Assembly (NCBI RefSeq): GCF_023516505.1
Contig: NZ_JAMGBB010000001.1
Coordinates: 1,736,001 to 1,800,000 of the forward strand
Direction: 5' to 3'
Length of the DNA stretch: 64,000 nucleotides
Source: Sphingomonas brevis
GTDB taxonomy: Bacteria; Pseudomonadota; Alphaproteobacteria; Sphingomonadales; Sphingomonadaceae
Shown here: piece by piece, positions 28,356 through 39,326 of the stretch
Layout of the letters: each line of letters opens with the position of its first letter
Position numbering within the stretch: position 1 is the first letter of the stretch
Program-made: the position numbers and the translations under genes
The notes under the pieces: generated by a model
Databases searched by the model: none
What the model was told of the DNA's origin: nothing
The model's input: the letters and a program-made list of their open reading frames with translations, nothing else

Positions 28356-31300
28356 TCAGATCGCCAGCTGCAGGCTGACGCGGCCGCCGATTCCGACCTT
28401 CCCGAACTGGTCTTCGGCATTGACTTCGCCGGTCAGCGACAGATTCTCGCCGCCGCCCATCAGGCGAAGTCCGGCAAGCCAGCCGCTGTCCCGCTTTTCA
28501 GGGGTCAGGGTGAAGTCTTCGCCGCCGTCGAAGTGGGCCGTCGTCGTGCCCAGCGAACCGCTGAGGATCGAACGGTAGCCGCCTTCGAGTTCGACCCGCA
28601 TCCAGCTATTATCTTCCTTCTCGCCCAACAGGTCATAGCCAATCGCGAGCATGCCCGAGATCGCGGTTTCGTCGCTGCTGCGCTTGTCCACATGCAGGTC
28701 GTAAGCGGAGCCGCCGCCTTCCTCGTCGTAGGACTTTTCGGTCAGCTTATAATGTTCGACCACCACCGACGGGCGAACCGTGAAGCGGCCCATGTGCCAG
28801 TCATAGGCGGCTCCGGCGGACGCGGAATAGAGGCGGCCGTTCCAGTCGCCCTCGGCCTGCCGCTCAACTGGCAGGCCATTGGCCGTGCCGCTAAAGCGCC
28901 GGGTGTTGTCGAAGTTGATCGTTGCCGCCGTGCCGCGGGCGAAGGCGGTCAACGGTCCAAACTGTCCGCGCCAGTAGATGCCGCCCTCATACTGGTTGCT
29001 GACCAGTTCGTTGGCACCCTTGGAATCGCGGCCCGACAGATAGGCCAGGGTCAGGCCGACCGCGCCGGCCTTGCCGAGACCGGCTTCGAATCCGGCAGTC
29101 GCGCCCCATCCGCCCAGCTTGTAGCCGGACGTCGCGCCGATCGACTTGCTGGTCGCCCAGGCCACCTGCTCCGTCCAGACCCGGAAGCCGTCCGGCTCTC
29201 CGGGAATCTTGGGGTCGAGCAGGACTCGGCCCATCAGGCGCGAGCCCTTGGTCGCCGCTTCGAATGCGCCGCCGGCATGTTCGGGCAACATTTGCTGCAG
29301 CGTATCCTGGAGCGTGTCGCTGTCCGCGATGTCGAGCAACGTGCCCGAGATGCCGGCATCCGAGTCCGCCGCCGCCAGCACCGCATCGAGAATGTCGCCT
29401 TCCGAGCGATTGATGCCGAGCTCATCATCCGACTTGAGGCGGATGGTCAGCGACACCTCATTGGGCACCGAAGTGACAATGCTGCTGTCGAACAGGAAGG
29501 GGAGCGAGTCGATCGAACTGGCCATGCCGGTGCCGCCGGTCAGCGAGCCGGCCTGGATGATCTTGTAGGTGCCCTCGACATCGCCGACACCGAGCAGGTT
29601 GACCGCGATCAGATTGTTGGTGCCAAGGTTGGCCGCGCCACTAACGTCGTAAAGCGTGTTGGTTCCGTTGGCGGAATCGATCGTCACGCCGATCGTCGCG
29701 CCTGATCCGGTAGTCAGCGACGCGAGCCCGACGCTGCCAAGGTTGGTGGCGTTAAGCTGCGATCCGGTACCGACCGTGGCGTTGACCCCGCCGCTGTTGA
29801 CCAGATTGCCGGTGAACACGGAGGTCCCGCTGAGCTGGAGCGAGCCAGCGGTGCCGCCGAAGTCGGCCTTGCCGACCATCTGCCCGTCGCCCGAAAGCAG
29901 CAACGAGTTGGTGCCGGTGCCGAAGCTGACGTCGCCAAGGAGGCTGCCGTCGCGAATGTCGAGCGTGTCGCTGCCCGCGCCGAACTTGATCTGGCCGACG
30001 ATCGACGGGGCCGCTGCGCTTGCCGCGACAACCAACTGGCGGATCGTGGCGCCGCTGCCATTGGCGCTGAGATCGATGGCGGTGGCGTTGGTACCGAGCG
30101 CCGATGCATTGGCCACGCCGATGCTGCCGGTGTTTTCAATGAGGCCGACGCCGCCTGACTTGTCGATGATCGCTACTGCGTTGCCCGCCGTGCCGGCCCT
30201 GGTCGCGATAATCGAGCCGGAGTTGCGAATGGTTCCGACCGTTGCTCCAACGTCGATCAGCAGTCCTGTAGCGGTGGTCGAGGCCGTCCCGGCGCCCTGG
30301 GAGACCAAGGCCCCGGTGATGACCACCTCAGGGACCGTCGCACCCGCACCGATCTTGATCGCGGTCGAATCAGCTTCCACCGCCCTGGCGGTAATCGTCC
30401 CGGCGATGGTTGCGCCGCCGGCGATATTGACCGTCTGGCCTGCGCCACCGATCGAAATGGCGGTGCCGGAGACCCCCTTGTAGATGCCGACGCCGTTGAC
30501 GATGCCCTTGACGACGAGCCCGTGACCGGCGCTGGACGAGCTTACGGGACCGATCGTAACCGCCTGCGCGGAAGTGCCGATCTGGATTGCCGGGGCCGCG
30601 CCAAAGCTGCTGATCGATGCGCTGCCCTCATTGGCATCGGGAATGCCGTCGTCATCCTCGTCCGTGTCGGTCGTGCTGTTATCGGCCGGGCGAACGTCGA
30701 AGATGACGCCGCCGGCCACATTGCCGCCGACAACGACCGCCGACCCGCCCTGCAGAAGGTCGTCCGAGTCCAGCTTGGACGTGTCCGCCGGGGGATTGAC
30801 GCTGCGGTAGCCGGTCGAGGTGATCGTGTTTTGAATGACCAGGGCGCCGCTGATGTTGCCGCCCAGCTCGACGCCAACCGCGCCCAGGCCCTGGGTGACA
30901 ATCGAGCCGGAAGTCAGGCTGACATTGCCGTTGACCGCGGCGGTGCGAACGCCAACCGCATTGTCGCCAATAACGTTGATGACGCCACCGGTCAGCGAAA
31001 CATTGCCGACCAGCGTGCTGTCGATCGCAATGCCGGCGGACTGGTTGCCTTCGACGGTGATCGTGCCGCTGTTGTTGATGTTGCCGGTGAAGGTTCCGCC
31101 GCCGAGGACATGGATGCCAAACCGGTTGCTGCCCTGGGCAAAGGGTCCGTCAAGATCGCCGTCACTGTCGCCGTCGGTGGGCGTGAAATTCTCATCGATG
31201 ACGATCGAGCCGGTGTTGGTGATGTTTCCGGTGAGGTTGGTGTTGGCGAGGATGCCGGTCGAGCCGTTCGATCCCGTTATCTGGATCGCGCCCTCGTTCT

Positions 31301-31508
31301 TGACGCTGTCGTTGCTGTTGATGGTGACGGCGTTGCCGCTGGTCGGCTTGACCGACCCGGTCGAGGAGATTCGGACGTCGTCGTTACCCGTGCCGGTGAG
31401 GACGGGAGTGGTGATCGCCGTGCTAATGACAGTTTCCGCATGGGCATTCGCCGGAAGGAGGGTGAACGACAAGGGCGTCAAACAAGTGGCGGCTAACAGC
31501 TTGCGCAT
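28356..31508 (-). CDS. Autotransporter (type Va secretion) with aspartate-rich calcium-like motifs
   Basis: 1050 residues: signal peptide (MRKLLAATCLTPLSFTLLPANAHA), a passenger of repeating beta-helix strands (GNVSLTGGVINVIGDNAVGVRTA and similar G/N/T/V-rich repeats, about 30-700), a linker, and a C-terminal autotransporter barrel of about 270 residues starting near GAFEAATKGSRLMGRV and ending GIGGRVSLQLAI. Two insertions are rich in Asp: TPTDGDSDGDLDG (about residue 112) and TDTDEDDDGIPDANEGS (about residue 280), which resemble thrombospondin-3/dockerin calcium loops. The passenger target is unknown. It likely displays an adhesin or biofilm factor. Confidence 0.93.
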   Translation of the reverse strand: MRKLLAATCLTPLSFTLLPANAHAETVISTAITTPVLTGTGNDDVRISSTGSVKPTSGNAVTINSNDSVKNEGAIQITGSNGSTGILANTNLTGNITNTGSIVIDENFTPTDGDSDGDLDGPFAQGSNRFGIHVLGGGTFTGNINNSGTITVEGNQSAGIAIDSTLVGNVSLTGGVINVIGDNAVGVRTAAVNGNVSLTSGSIVTQGLGAVGVELGGNISGALVIQNTITSTGYRSVNPPADTSKLDSDDLLQGGSAVVVGGNVAGGVIFDVRPADNSTTDTDEDDDGIPDANEGSASISSFGAAPAIQIGTSAQAVTIGPVSSSSAGHGLVVKGIVNGVGIYKGVSGTAISIGGAGQTVNIAGGATIAGTITARAVEADSTAIKIGAGATVPEVVITGALVSQGAGTASTTATGLLIDVGATVGTIRNSGSIIATRAGTAGNAVAIIDKSGGVGLIENTGSIGVANASALGTNATAIDLSANGSGATIRQLVVAASAAAPSIVGQIKFGAGSDTLDIRDGSLLGDVSFGTGTNSLLLSGDGQMVGKADFGGTAGSLQLSGTSVFTGNLVNSGGVNATVGTGSQLNATNLGSVGLASLTTGSGATIGVTIDSANGTNTLYDVSGAANLGTNNLIAVNLLGVGDVEGTYKIIQAGSLTGGTGMASSIDSLPFLFDSSIVTSVPNEVSLTIRLKSDDELGINRSEGDILDAVLAAADSDAGISGTLLDIADSDTLQDTLQQMLPEHAGGAFEAATKGSRLMGRVLLDPKIPGEPDGFRVWTEQVAWATSKSIGATSGYKLGGWGATAGFEAGLGKAGAVGLTLAYLSGRDSKGANELVSNQYEGGIYWRGQFGPLTAFARGTAATINFDNTRRFSGTANGLPVERQAEGDWNGRLYSASAGAAYDWHMGRFTVRPSVVVEHYKLTEKSYDEEGGGSAYDLHVDKRSSDETAISGMLAIGYDLLGEKEDNSWMRVELEGGYRSILSGSLGTTTAHFDGGEDFTLTPEKRDSGWLAGLRLMGGGENLSLTGEVNAEDQFGKVGIGGRVSLQLAI

Positions 31509-31829
31509 CAGGGGACCTCAGGGCTGTTGCGCATCAGCCCGGGGAGGCAGAGCGCAGGGGTTGGATATTCTGAATGCAGGCACGCGAACCGGGATGGCCC
31601 GCGCAGCTTTCTGAAAACGGGAACCTTAACGAACGTTGACTCGGCGAAATGGAATCACCGGGGCGGCCCCCTAGCAACTTGAAGCGGGATTCGACTAGCA
31701 CCGTTCGTCGATTTCACTCCAACTTCTAAGTAAACTATTGAATTATTGAGAATTTAAGTTCCACTATTAAGTGAGGCTTTTGCCTGGAAGTCGATTGTGG
31801 TGCATGGGTCAAGCAGAGGAGTCGCACCG
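31509..31829. other. 321-bp intergenic region between autotransporter and pirin genes
   Basis: A divergent promoter region for the autotransporter (minus) and pirin (plus). Bases 31715-31775 are strikingly AT-rich for this genome. Within it AAGTAAACTATTGAA and AAGTTCCACTATTAA are imperfect direct repeats 28 bp apart, possibly regulator half-sites. No confident coding sequence or RNA was seen. Confidence 0.5.
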
Positions 31830-32711
31830 ATGGACACGATTACTCCCACGACACACGACCTTGGCGACTTCACCGTTCGCCGGACGCTGCCGTCCAAGCC
31901 AAGGCGGATGGTCGGGCCCTTCATCTTCGTCGACCAGTTCGGGCCTGCCCGACTGCCCGCCGGCCATGGCATGGATGTCCGCCCTCACCCGCACATCAAC
32001 CTTGCCACCGTCACCTATTTGTTCGACGGCGCCATCGAGCATCGCGACAGCATCGGCAGCCATGCGGTGATCGAACCGGGCGCGATCAACCTGATGACCG
32101 CGGGCAGCGGAATCGTTCATTCGGAGCGCTCGCCCGCGGCCCTGCGTGCCGATGGCCCGTCATTATATGGCATGCAAACCTGGCTGGCGCTCCCTGACGG
32201 CAAGGAAGAGATTGATCCGGCCTTCGAGCATGTCGACGGCGCCGCACTGCCGCTGGTCGAGGACAAGGGCGTCTCGGCCCGGGTGCTGATGGGAACGCTG
32301 TGGGGCAAGACCGCGGGAGTGACCCAGCATAGCGAGACAATTTATGCCGACATTCTGCTGGGCGGCGGATCGAGCATCCCGATCGATGCCATGACCGACG
32401 AACGCGCGGTGATGGTGGCCGAAGGCGATGCCAGCCTCGATGGCGATCGGCTGGAGCAATTCACACTTTATGTCTTGAAGCCGGGCGAAGCGATGACGCT
32501 GCGCGCCGAAACGCCGTCGCGGATCATGCTGCTGGGCGGCGAGGCCTTCGCGACCCAGCGCCACGTATTCTGGAACTTCGTCTCCTCGTCGCGCGACCGG
32601 ATCAACCAGGCAAAGGAGGATTGGAAAGCGCGCCGCTTCCCGCTTGTGCCTGGCGACGATCAGGAATTCATCCCGCTGCCCGAAGTGCCGTTGACGGTCA
32701 CCTATCCGTGA
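31830..32711 (+). CDS. Pirin family protein
   Basis: 293 residues from the ATG at 31830 with AGAGGAG eight bases upstream. Bicupin pirin: RRMVGPFIFVDQFGPARLPAGHGMDVRPHPHINLATVTYLFDGAIEHRDS carries the metal-binding His residues (HPHI, and EH), followed by INLMTAGSGIVHSERSP. Pirins are often quercetinase-like or redox-sensing; function here is open. The stop overlaps the start of the hydrolase gene. Confidence 0.92.
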   Translation: MDTITPTTHDLGDFTVRRTLPSKPRRMVGPFIFVDQFGPARLPAGHGMDVRPHPHINLATVTYLFDGAIEHRDSIGSHAVIEPGAINLMTAGSGIVHSERSPAALRADGPSLYGMQTWLALPDGKEEIDPAFEHVDGAALPLVEDKGVSARVLMGTLWGKTAGVTQHSETIYADILLGGGSSIPIDAMTDERAVMVAEGDASLDGDRLEQFTLYVLKPGEAMTLRAETPSRIMLLGGEAFATQRHVFWNFVSSSRDRINQAKEDWKARRFPLVPGDDQEFIPLPEVPLTVTYP

Positions 32712-33598
32712 TCGAGCAGGGAATGGTCGAGCTGTCGACCGGCATCGCCATGAACGTGGCGCAGGCAGGCCCGCGTGACGCTCCGCCGGTGATACTGGTC
32801 CATGGATTTCCGGAATCGCATCGCACCTGGCGTGACCTGGTCCCATTGATGTCGGACCGGCTGCGGCTGATCATGCCCGACCTGCGCGGATATGGTGAGA
32901 GCGACCGGCCGCAGGACGTCGCCGACTATGCCACCGAAACGCTTATCGCCGACATTTTCGCCTTGGCGGACGCGCTCAATGTCGATCGCTTCGCGCTTGT
33001 CGGACATGATTGGGGCGGAGCGATTGCCTGGGCCGCGGCGCTACGCGGCAATCCGAGGATCGAGCGGTTGGCGATCGTCAATTCGCCCCACCCGCTGATC
33101 TTCCAGAAAAGCCTGATCGAGGACGCCCCGCAGCGTGCCGCGTCGCAATATATGCGCGCCTTTCGCAATCCCGGCATGGAGGCGAGTATCCAGGCGATGG
33201 GGTTCGATGCATTCTTCGACAAGAGTTTCGCCAAGCACGCCGACCTGTCCCTGATCCCGGCGGACGAGCGGCAGCTCTACATCGGCCAATGGAGCCGGCC
33301 GGGCGCGCTGACCGCGATGCTCAACTGGTACCGGTCGAGCCAGGTCGTGGTTCCGGCGGTCGGTGAAAATGCGGCGATGCCGGGATGGGTTGAGCGGGGT
33401 GTGCCGAAGCTGAAGATTCCGGTCCGGGTCGTCTGGGGACTGGAAGACAAGGCGCTGCTCCCGATCCAGCTCGAAGGGATCGGCGAGATCGGCGACGACG
33501 TGGAGGTTTTCCCGTTGCCCGGAGTCGGCCATTTCGCGCCGTGGGAAGCGCCCGGGAAAGTGGCGGCGGCGCTCAAGCCCTTCCTGTTGGCACGATGA
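32708..33598 (+). CDS. Alpha/beta hydrolase (epoxide hydrolase-like)
   Basis: 296 residues from the GTG overlapping the pirin stop; an in-frame ATG at 32723 is also possible. Oxyanion motif VHGFPESHRTW, nucleophile elbow GHDWGGAIAW with Asp in place of Ser, as in epoxide hydrolases and haloalkane dehalogenases, acid VWGLEDKALLP and catalytic His in GVGHFAPWE. The paired lid tyrosine typical of epoxide hydrolases could not be confirmed. Coupled to pirin, perhaps with a common substrate. Confidence 0.88.
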   Translation: MIEQGMVELSTGIAMNVAQAGPRDAPPVILVHGFPESHRTWRDLVPLMSDRLRLIMPDLRGYGESDRPQDVADYATETLIADIFALADALNVDRFALVGHDWGGAIAWAAALRGNPRIERLAIVNSPHPLIFQKSLIEDAPQRAASQYMRAFRNPGMEASIQAMGFDAFFDKSFAKHADLSLIPADERQLYIGQWSRPGALTAMLNWYRSSQVVVPAVGENAAMPGWVERGVPKLKIPVRVVWGLEDKALLPIQLEGIGEIGDDVEVFPLPGVGHFAPWEAPGKVAAALKPFLLAR

Positions 33599-33620
33599 GC
33601 GTCTACAGGCCGCGGCCGTC

Positions 33621-34070
33621 ATGACTCGTTCAATCTCGCGTTCCGCCGCCCGGCTCGCCGCCGTGCAGGCGCTCTACCAGCAGGAAATGGAAGGTACGCC
33701 AACCGCGCGCCTGCTCCATGAATTCCATCATCACCGCCTCGGCGCGACGATCGAAGGCGAAACCTATGCCGATGCCGAGATCAGCTTCTTCGATGATCTG
33801 GTCGAAGGTACGCTGGCCCGCCGCGGCGAAATCGATGAGCTGATTACAGAGCGGCTGGCCAAGGGCTGGAGCCTCGAGCGGCTGGACAAGCCGATGAAGG
33901 CGATCCTGCGCGTGGGGGCCTATGAGTTGATTGCCCGGCCTGACGTTCCGATGGCCAGCGTCATCAGCGAATATGTCGATGTCGCGGACGCCTTTTACGA
34001 CCAGCGCGAGAAGGGCTTCGTCAACGGCCTGCTCGACGCCATCGCCAAGGCGGCGCGGCCCGCCGCTTAG
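33621..34070 (+). CDS. nusB: Transcription antitermination factor NusB
   Basis: 149 residues: SRSAARLAAVQALYQQEME at the start, LEEL-type helical bundle with FFDDLVEGTLARRGEIDELI and the family end VISEYVDVADAFYDQREKGFVNGLLDAI. NusB binds boxA RNA with NusE for rRNA antitermination. It lies directly before thiL, a normal bacterial order (ribH usually precedes nusB but is absent here). Confidence 0.96.
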   Translation: MTRSISRSAARLAAVQALYQQEMEGTPTARLLHEFHHHRLGATIEGETYADAEISFFDDLVEGTLARRGEIDELITERLAKGWSLERLDKPMKAILRVGAYELIARPDVPMASVISEYVDVADAFYDQREKGFVNGLLDAIAKAARPAA

Positions 34071-34110
34071 GGCTTTCCTCGACCGCCCATGACGGGTCTA
34101 TAAGCGACCC

Positions 34111-35052
34111 ATGAGCAGCGAGTTCGCATTTATCGACAGGTTGCGGCTGCTTGCCACCGACCCCGCGGCACGCGGGCTTGATGACGATGTCGCCGTACTT
34201 GGCGATTTGGTGCTGACGCACGACATGATCGCCGAAGGCGTACACTTCCTCCCCACGGACCCTCCGGCCTCGGTCGGCTGGAAGCTGGTCGCGGTCAATT
34301 TGAGCGATCTCGCCGGCAAGGGCGCCGAGCCTCTCGCCGCGCTGATGGGAATGACGCTGAGCGGCGACAGCGAATGGGACGACCGGTTCCTGGCCGGAGT
34401 GGCGGCGGCATGCGAGACTTATGGGCTGTCGCTGGTCGGCGGCGACACGATCGCGCTGCCGCCCGAGGCACCGCGCGTGCTCAGTCTGACGGCCGTCGGG
34501 CGCGGCGGCAACGCTATCCCGTCGCGATCGGGGGGCGCGCCGGGCGATGCGCTGTGGCTTGCCGGGACGCTGGGAGATGCCGCGCTAGGCCTGAAGACGT
34601 TGCGCGACGACAGCGAATCGGAAGGCCCGCTGGTCGAGGCCTATCGGCGGCCGGTTCCGCAGCTTGCGGTAGGCAAGTTGCTGGCGCCTTACGCAACCGC
34701 GATGATGGACCTGTCGGATGGCCTGCTGCTTGATTCGAGCCGCCTCATCGCGGCCAGCAAATGCGGTGCCGAAATCGATCTCGATGCCTTGCCCCTGTCG
34801 CGCGCCTTCATTGCCGAGCTAGGCAGCGACCGCCGCGCCAAACTGACGGCGGCGACCGGCGGCGACGATTATGCGCTCCTCGCCGCCCTGCCGCCCGATT
34901 TCGACCCCTTAAGCCTTTCTTTACCAGCGCGGACCATCCTTGCCCGCATCGGCACGCTGACGACAGGCGAGGAACTCAGGCTCTTCGACGCCGCCGGACA
35001 AGTGCCGTTGCCGGAGCAGCTTGGTTATGAACATCGCACCCAGGATTGCTGA
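34111..35052 (+). CDS. thiL: Thiamine-monophosphate kinase
   Basis: 313 residues. Phosphorylates thiamine monophosphate to the active cofactor thiamine diphosphate. PurM-like fold: DDDVAVLGDLVLTHDMIAEGVHFLP, WKLVAVNLSDLAGKGAEPLAALMGM and LVGGDTIALP; C-terminal MMDLSDGLLLDSSRLIAAS and ATGGDDYALLAALP. The last bases overlap a possible small frame at 35027. Confidence 0.95.
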   Translation: MSSEFAFIDRLRLLATDPAARGLDDDVAVLGDLVLTHDMIAEGVHFLPTDPPASVGWKLVAVNLSDLAGKGAEPLAALMGMTLSGDSEWDDRFLAGVAAACETYGLSLVGGDTIALPPEAPRVLSLTAVGRGGNAIPSRSGGAPGDALWLAGTLGDAALGLKTLRDDSESEGPLVEAYRRPVPQLAVGKLLAPYATAMMDLSDGLLLDSSRLIAASKCGAEIDLDALPLSRAFIAELGSDRRAKLTAATGGDDYALLAALPPDFDPLSLSLPARTILARIGTLTTGEELRLFDAAGQVPLPEQLGYEHRTQDC

Positions 35053-35128
35053 ATTTGGCGCCCGCCAGTGGTTCATTGCCCTGGTCGGGCTGGCCTCCGG
35101 CATGGTGACCGCGCTGCTGCTCAACTAA
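35027..35128 (+). CDS. Putative 33-residue membrane peptide overlapping thiL
   Basis: ATG at 35027 lies 26 bp before the thiL stop in another frame; TAA at 35126. The peptide begins MNIAPRIAEFGARQW and ends with a hydrophobic FIALVGLASGMVTALLLN: an amphipathic start and one short membrane helix. No Shine-Dalgarno is obvious, though translational coupling to thiL is possible. Existence is uncertain. Confidence 0.35.
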   Translation: MNIAPRIAEFGARQWFIALVGLASGMVTALLLN

Positions 35129-35259
35129 TAGTTTAACCGATTGACGAAACAGGCGGGTTGCCTCCGCCATATTCCCCGTTACAGGTTCCGTTCCAATTTC
35201 TGGCGGCTCCTGGAAACCCGGGCCGCCGTGCTTAGGGTCAAATAGGGGAATCTCACTTC

Positions 35260-37374
<2,115 letters not shown>

Positions 37375-37400
37375 ACCGGCGCATTGCGCAAAGGAAACTG

Positions 37401-37436
37401 GCCCCGCCCGGCACTGCTGTGGCGGGGCTTTTCTTT
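37401..37436 (+). terminator. hppA intrinsic terminator
   Basis: Perfect 8-bp GC stem GCCCCGCC / GGCGGGGC, 12-base loop, then TTTTCTTT. Starts 26 bp after the hppA stop. Confidence 0.93.
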
Positions 37437-37463
37437 ACACGGCCCCACGCCCATCTCCCCACT

Positions 37464-38435
37464 ATGACAAAAGCGATCCAAGTCCACCAAACTGGTGGCC
37501 CAGAAGTGCTTAGCTGGGATGACATTGAGGTCGGCGAGCCTGGTCCAGGCCAGGTGCGGCTACGCCAGACGGCGATCGGGCTCAACTTCATCGACGTCTA
37601 TCACCGCACCGGCCTTTACCCCCAGCCGGCCCCGTTCATTCCCGGTGTCGAGGGAGCCGGCGTGGTCGAGGCCGTCGGCCCGGGCGTCGATTGGCTGCGA
37701 ACAGGCGATCGCGTCGCATATTCCGGCCCGATCGGGGCCTATGCCGAGGAACGGCTGATCGATGCCGACCGGCTGGTCAGTCTTCCCGATGAAGTCAGCG
37801 ACGAACAGGCCGCGGCGATGCTGCTGCAAGGCATGACCGCGCACATGCTCTTGCGGAGGGTCTACCCGGTCCAGGCTGGCGACACGATCCTGGTCCACGC
37901 CGCCGCAGGAGGCGTTGGGCTGATCATGTGCCAATGGGCGGCGGCGCTTGGCGCAATGGTGATCGGCACGGTGTCGACCGATGCGAAAGCGGAGATCGCG
38001 CAGGCCCATGGCTGCGCTCATCCGATCGTGACGTCCCGCCAGGATTTCGTCGCAGAGGTCGATCGGATCACGGGCGGAGCCAAGCTGCCGGTGGTTTATG
38101 ACTCCGTCGGGCGCGACACGTTCATGGGCTCGCTCGATTGCTTGGCGCCGCGTGGAATGATGGTCAGTTTCGGCAATGCATCCGGGCCGGTAGATCCGAT
38201 TTCGCCGCTGCTACTGGCGCAGAAAGGCTCGCTGTTCCTGACCCGGCCGACCTTGTTCCATTACGTCGCCACCCGGGCCGAACTCGATACCGCCGCCAAC
38301 GAGCTGTTCGAGATGGTGGCGACCGGCAAGATCAGGGTCGAGGTCAAGCAACGCTTTCCGCTCAAGGATGCGGCCGAGGCACACCGCGCGCTTGAGGCCC
38401 GCCAAACCACCGGATCGTCGGTTTTGACGGTCTAG
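37464..38435 (+). CDS. Quinone oxidoreductase (zeta-crystallin type)
   Basis: 323 residues from the ATG at 37464. N-terminal GroES-like domain (QTAIGLNFIDVYHRTGLYPQPAPFIPGVEGAGVVEAVG) and Rossmann domain with the NADPH-binding AAGGVGLIMCQWAAALGA. No zinc ligands. QOR-type enzymes reduce quinones in a one-electron manner. The start lies only 28 bp after the hppA terminator, so its own promoter must be short or within the terminator. Confidence 0.93.
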   Translation: MTKAIQVHQTGGPEVLSWDDIEVGEPGPGQVRLRQTAIGLNFIDVYHRTGLYPQPAPFIPGVEGAGVVEAVGPGVDWLRTGDRVAYSGPIGAYAEERLIDADRLVSLPDEVSDEQAAAMLLQGMTAHMLLRRVYPVQAGDTILVHAAAGGVGLIMCQWAAALGAMVIGTVSTDAKAEIAQAHGCAHPIVTSRQDFVAEVDRITGGAKLPVVYDSVGRDTFMGSLDCLAPRGMMVSFGNASGPVDPISPLLLAQKGSLFLTRPTLFHYVATRAELDTAANELFEMVATGKIRVEVKQRFPLKDAAEAHRALEARQTTGSSVLTV

Positions 38436-38508
38436 GCAGCGCCGCTTCCCTTTGCGTTTCTTCGCAGCTATGAGCCGCGAACCCAATTTTCAGAGACGAA
38501 GGATTTGA

Positions 38509-38754
38509 ATGGCCAAGGAAGAACTTCTCGAGATGCGCGGACGGGTGCTGGAGCTGCTGCCCAATGCGATGTTCCGCGTCGAGCTGGAGAATGGCCATGA
38601 GATCCTCGGCCACACCGCGGGCAAGATGCGCAAGAACCGCATCCGCGTGCTGACCGGTGACGAAGTGCTGGTCGAGCTGACCCCGTACGACCTGACCAAG
38701 GGCCGCATCACCTATCGCTTCATGCCTGGCCGCGAGCGCCCGCCCGGCTACTGA
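38509..38754 (+). CDS. infA: Translation initiation factor IF-1
   Basis: 81 residues with the canonical S1-like OB fold: [63 protein letters not shown]. It binds the ribosomal A site with IF-2/IF-3. AAGGAT is seven bases upstream. The stop shares bases with the maf start (TGATG). Confidence 0.98.
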   Translation: MAKEELLEMRGRVLELLPNAMFRVELENGHEILGHTAGKMRKNRIRVLTGDEVLVELTPYDLTKGRITYRFMPGRERPPGY

Positions 38755-39326
38755 TGCGGTTGATCCTCGCTTCGGCGAGCCCGCGCCGTCTCGACCTGCT
38801 CGCCCGCATCGGAGTCGTTCCGGACGCGGTCGATCCTGCCCATATCGACGAGAGCGTGCCGTCTGGCGAAGGCCCACGCGACCATGCGCTGCGCCTTGCG
38901 ATCGAGAAGGCCGACGCGGTTGCGGCGCGCCATCCCGAAGCGCTGGTGCTGGCCGCCGATACGGTGGTTGCCGTCGGGCGCCGGATCCTGCCCAAGGTCG
39001 AGGATGAGGCAACACTGAGGGCCTGCATGAAGCTGCTGTCCGGCCGGCGGCACCGCGTGCTGACCGGCGTTGCCCTGGCCATCCCCGGCCAGCCGACCCG
39101 CAGCCGGCTGGTGGAAACGATTATCGCCATGAAGCGCCTGTCTCCGCAAGAAATCGACTATTACGCGGGCCATGGAGAATGGCACGGCAAGGCCGGCGGC
39201 TATGCGTTGCAGGGCTATGGCGAAGTCTATGTCCGTCACATTGCGGGCAGCTATTCCAACGTCGTCGGCCTGCCGCTGGCCGAGACGCGCTTGCTGCTGA
39301 AATCCGCCGGATACGATCTTGCCTGA
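38754..39326 (+). CDS. maf: Maf-family nucleoside-triphosphate pyrophosphatase
   Basis: 190 residues. LILASASPRRLDLLARIGV near the N terminus, VLAADTVVAVG and GEWHGKAGGYALQGYGEVYVRHIAGSYSNVVGLPL are Maf hallmarks. House-cleaning enzymes that hydrolyse dTTP/UTP or modified bases. The arrangement infA-maf-RNase E/G-like-yacG is common in alphaproteobacteria. Confidence 0.95.
   Translation: MRLILASASPRRLDLLARIGVVPDAVDPAHIDESVPSGEGPRDHALRLAIEKADAVAARHPEALVLAADTVVAVGRRILPKVEDEATLRACMKLLSGRRHRVLTGVALAIPGQPTRSRLVETIIAMKRLSPQEIDYYAGHGEWHGKAGGYALQGYGEVYVRHIAGSYSNVVGLPLAETRLLLKSAGYDLA

Noticed and set aside
28533-29705. 390-residue frame opposite the autotransporter
   Set aside because: Shadow of the repeats in the passenger; no recognisable domain.
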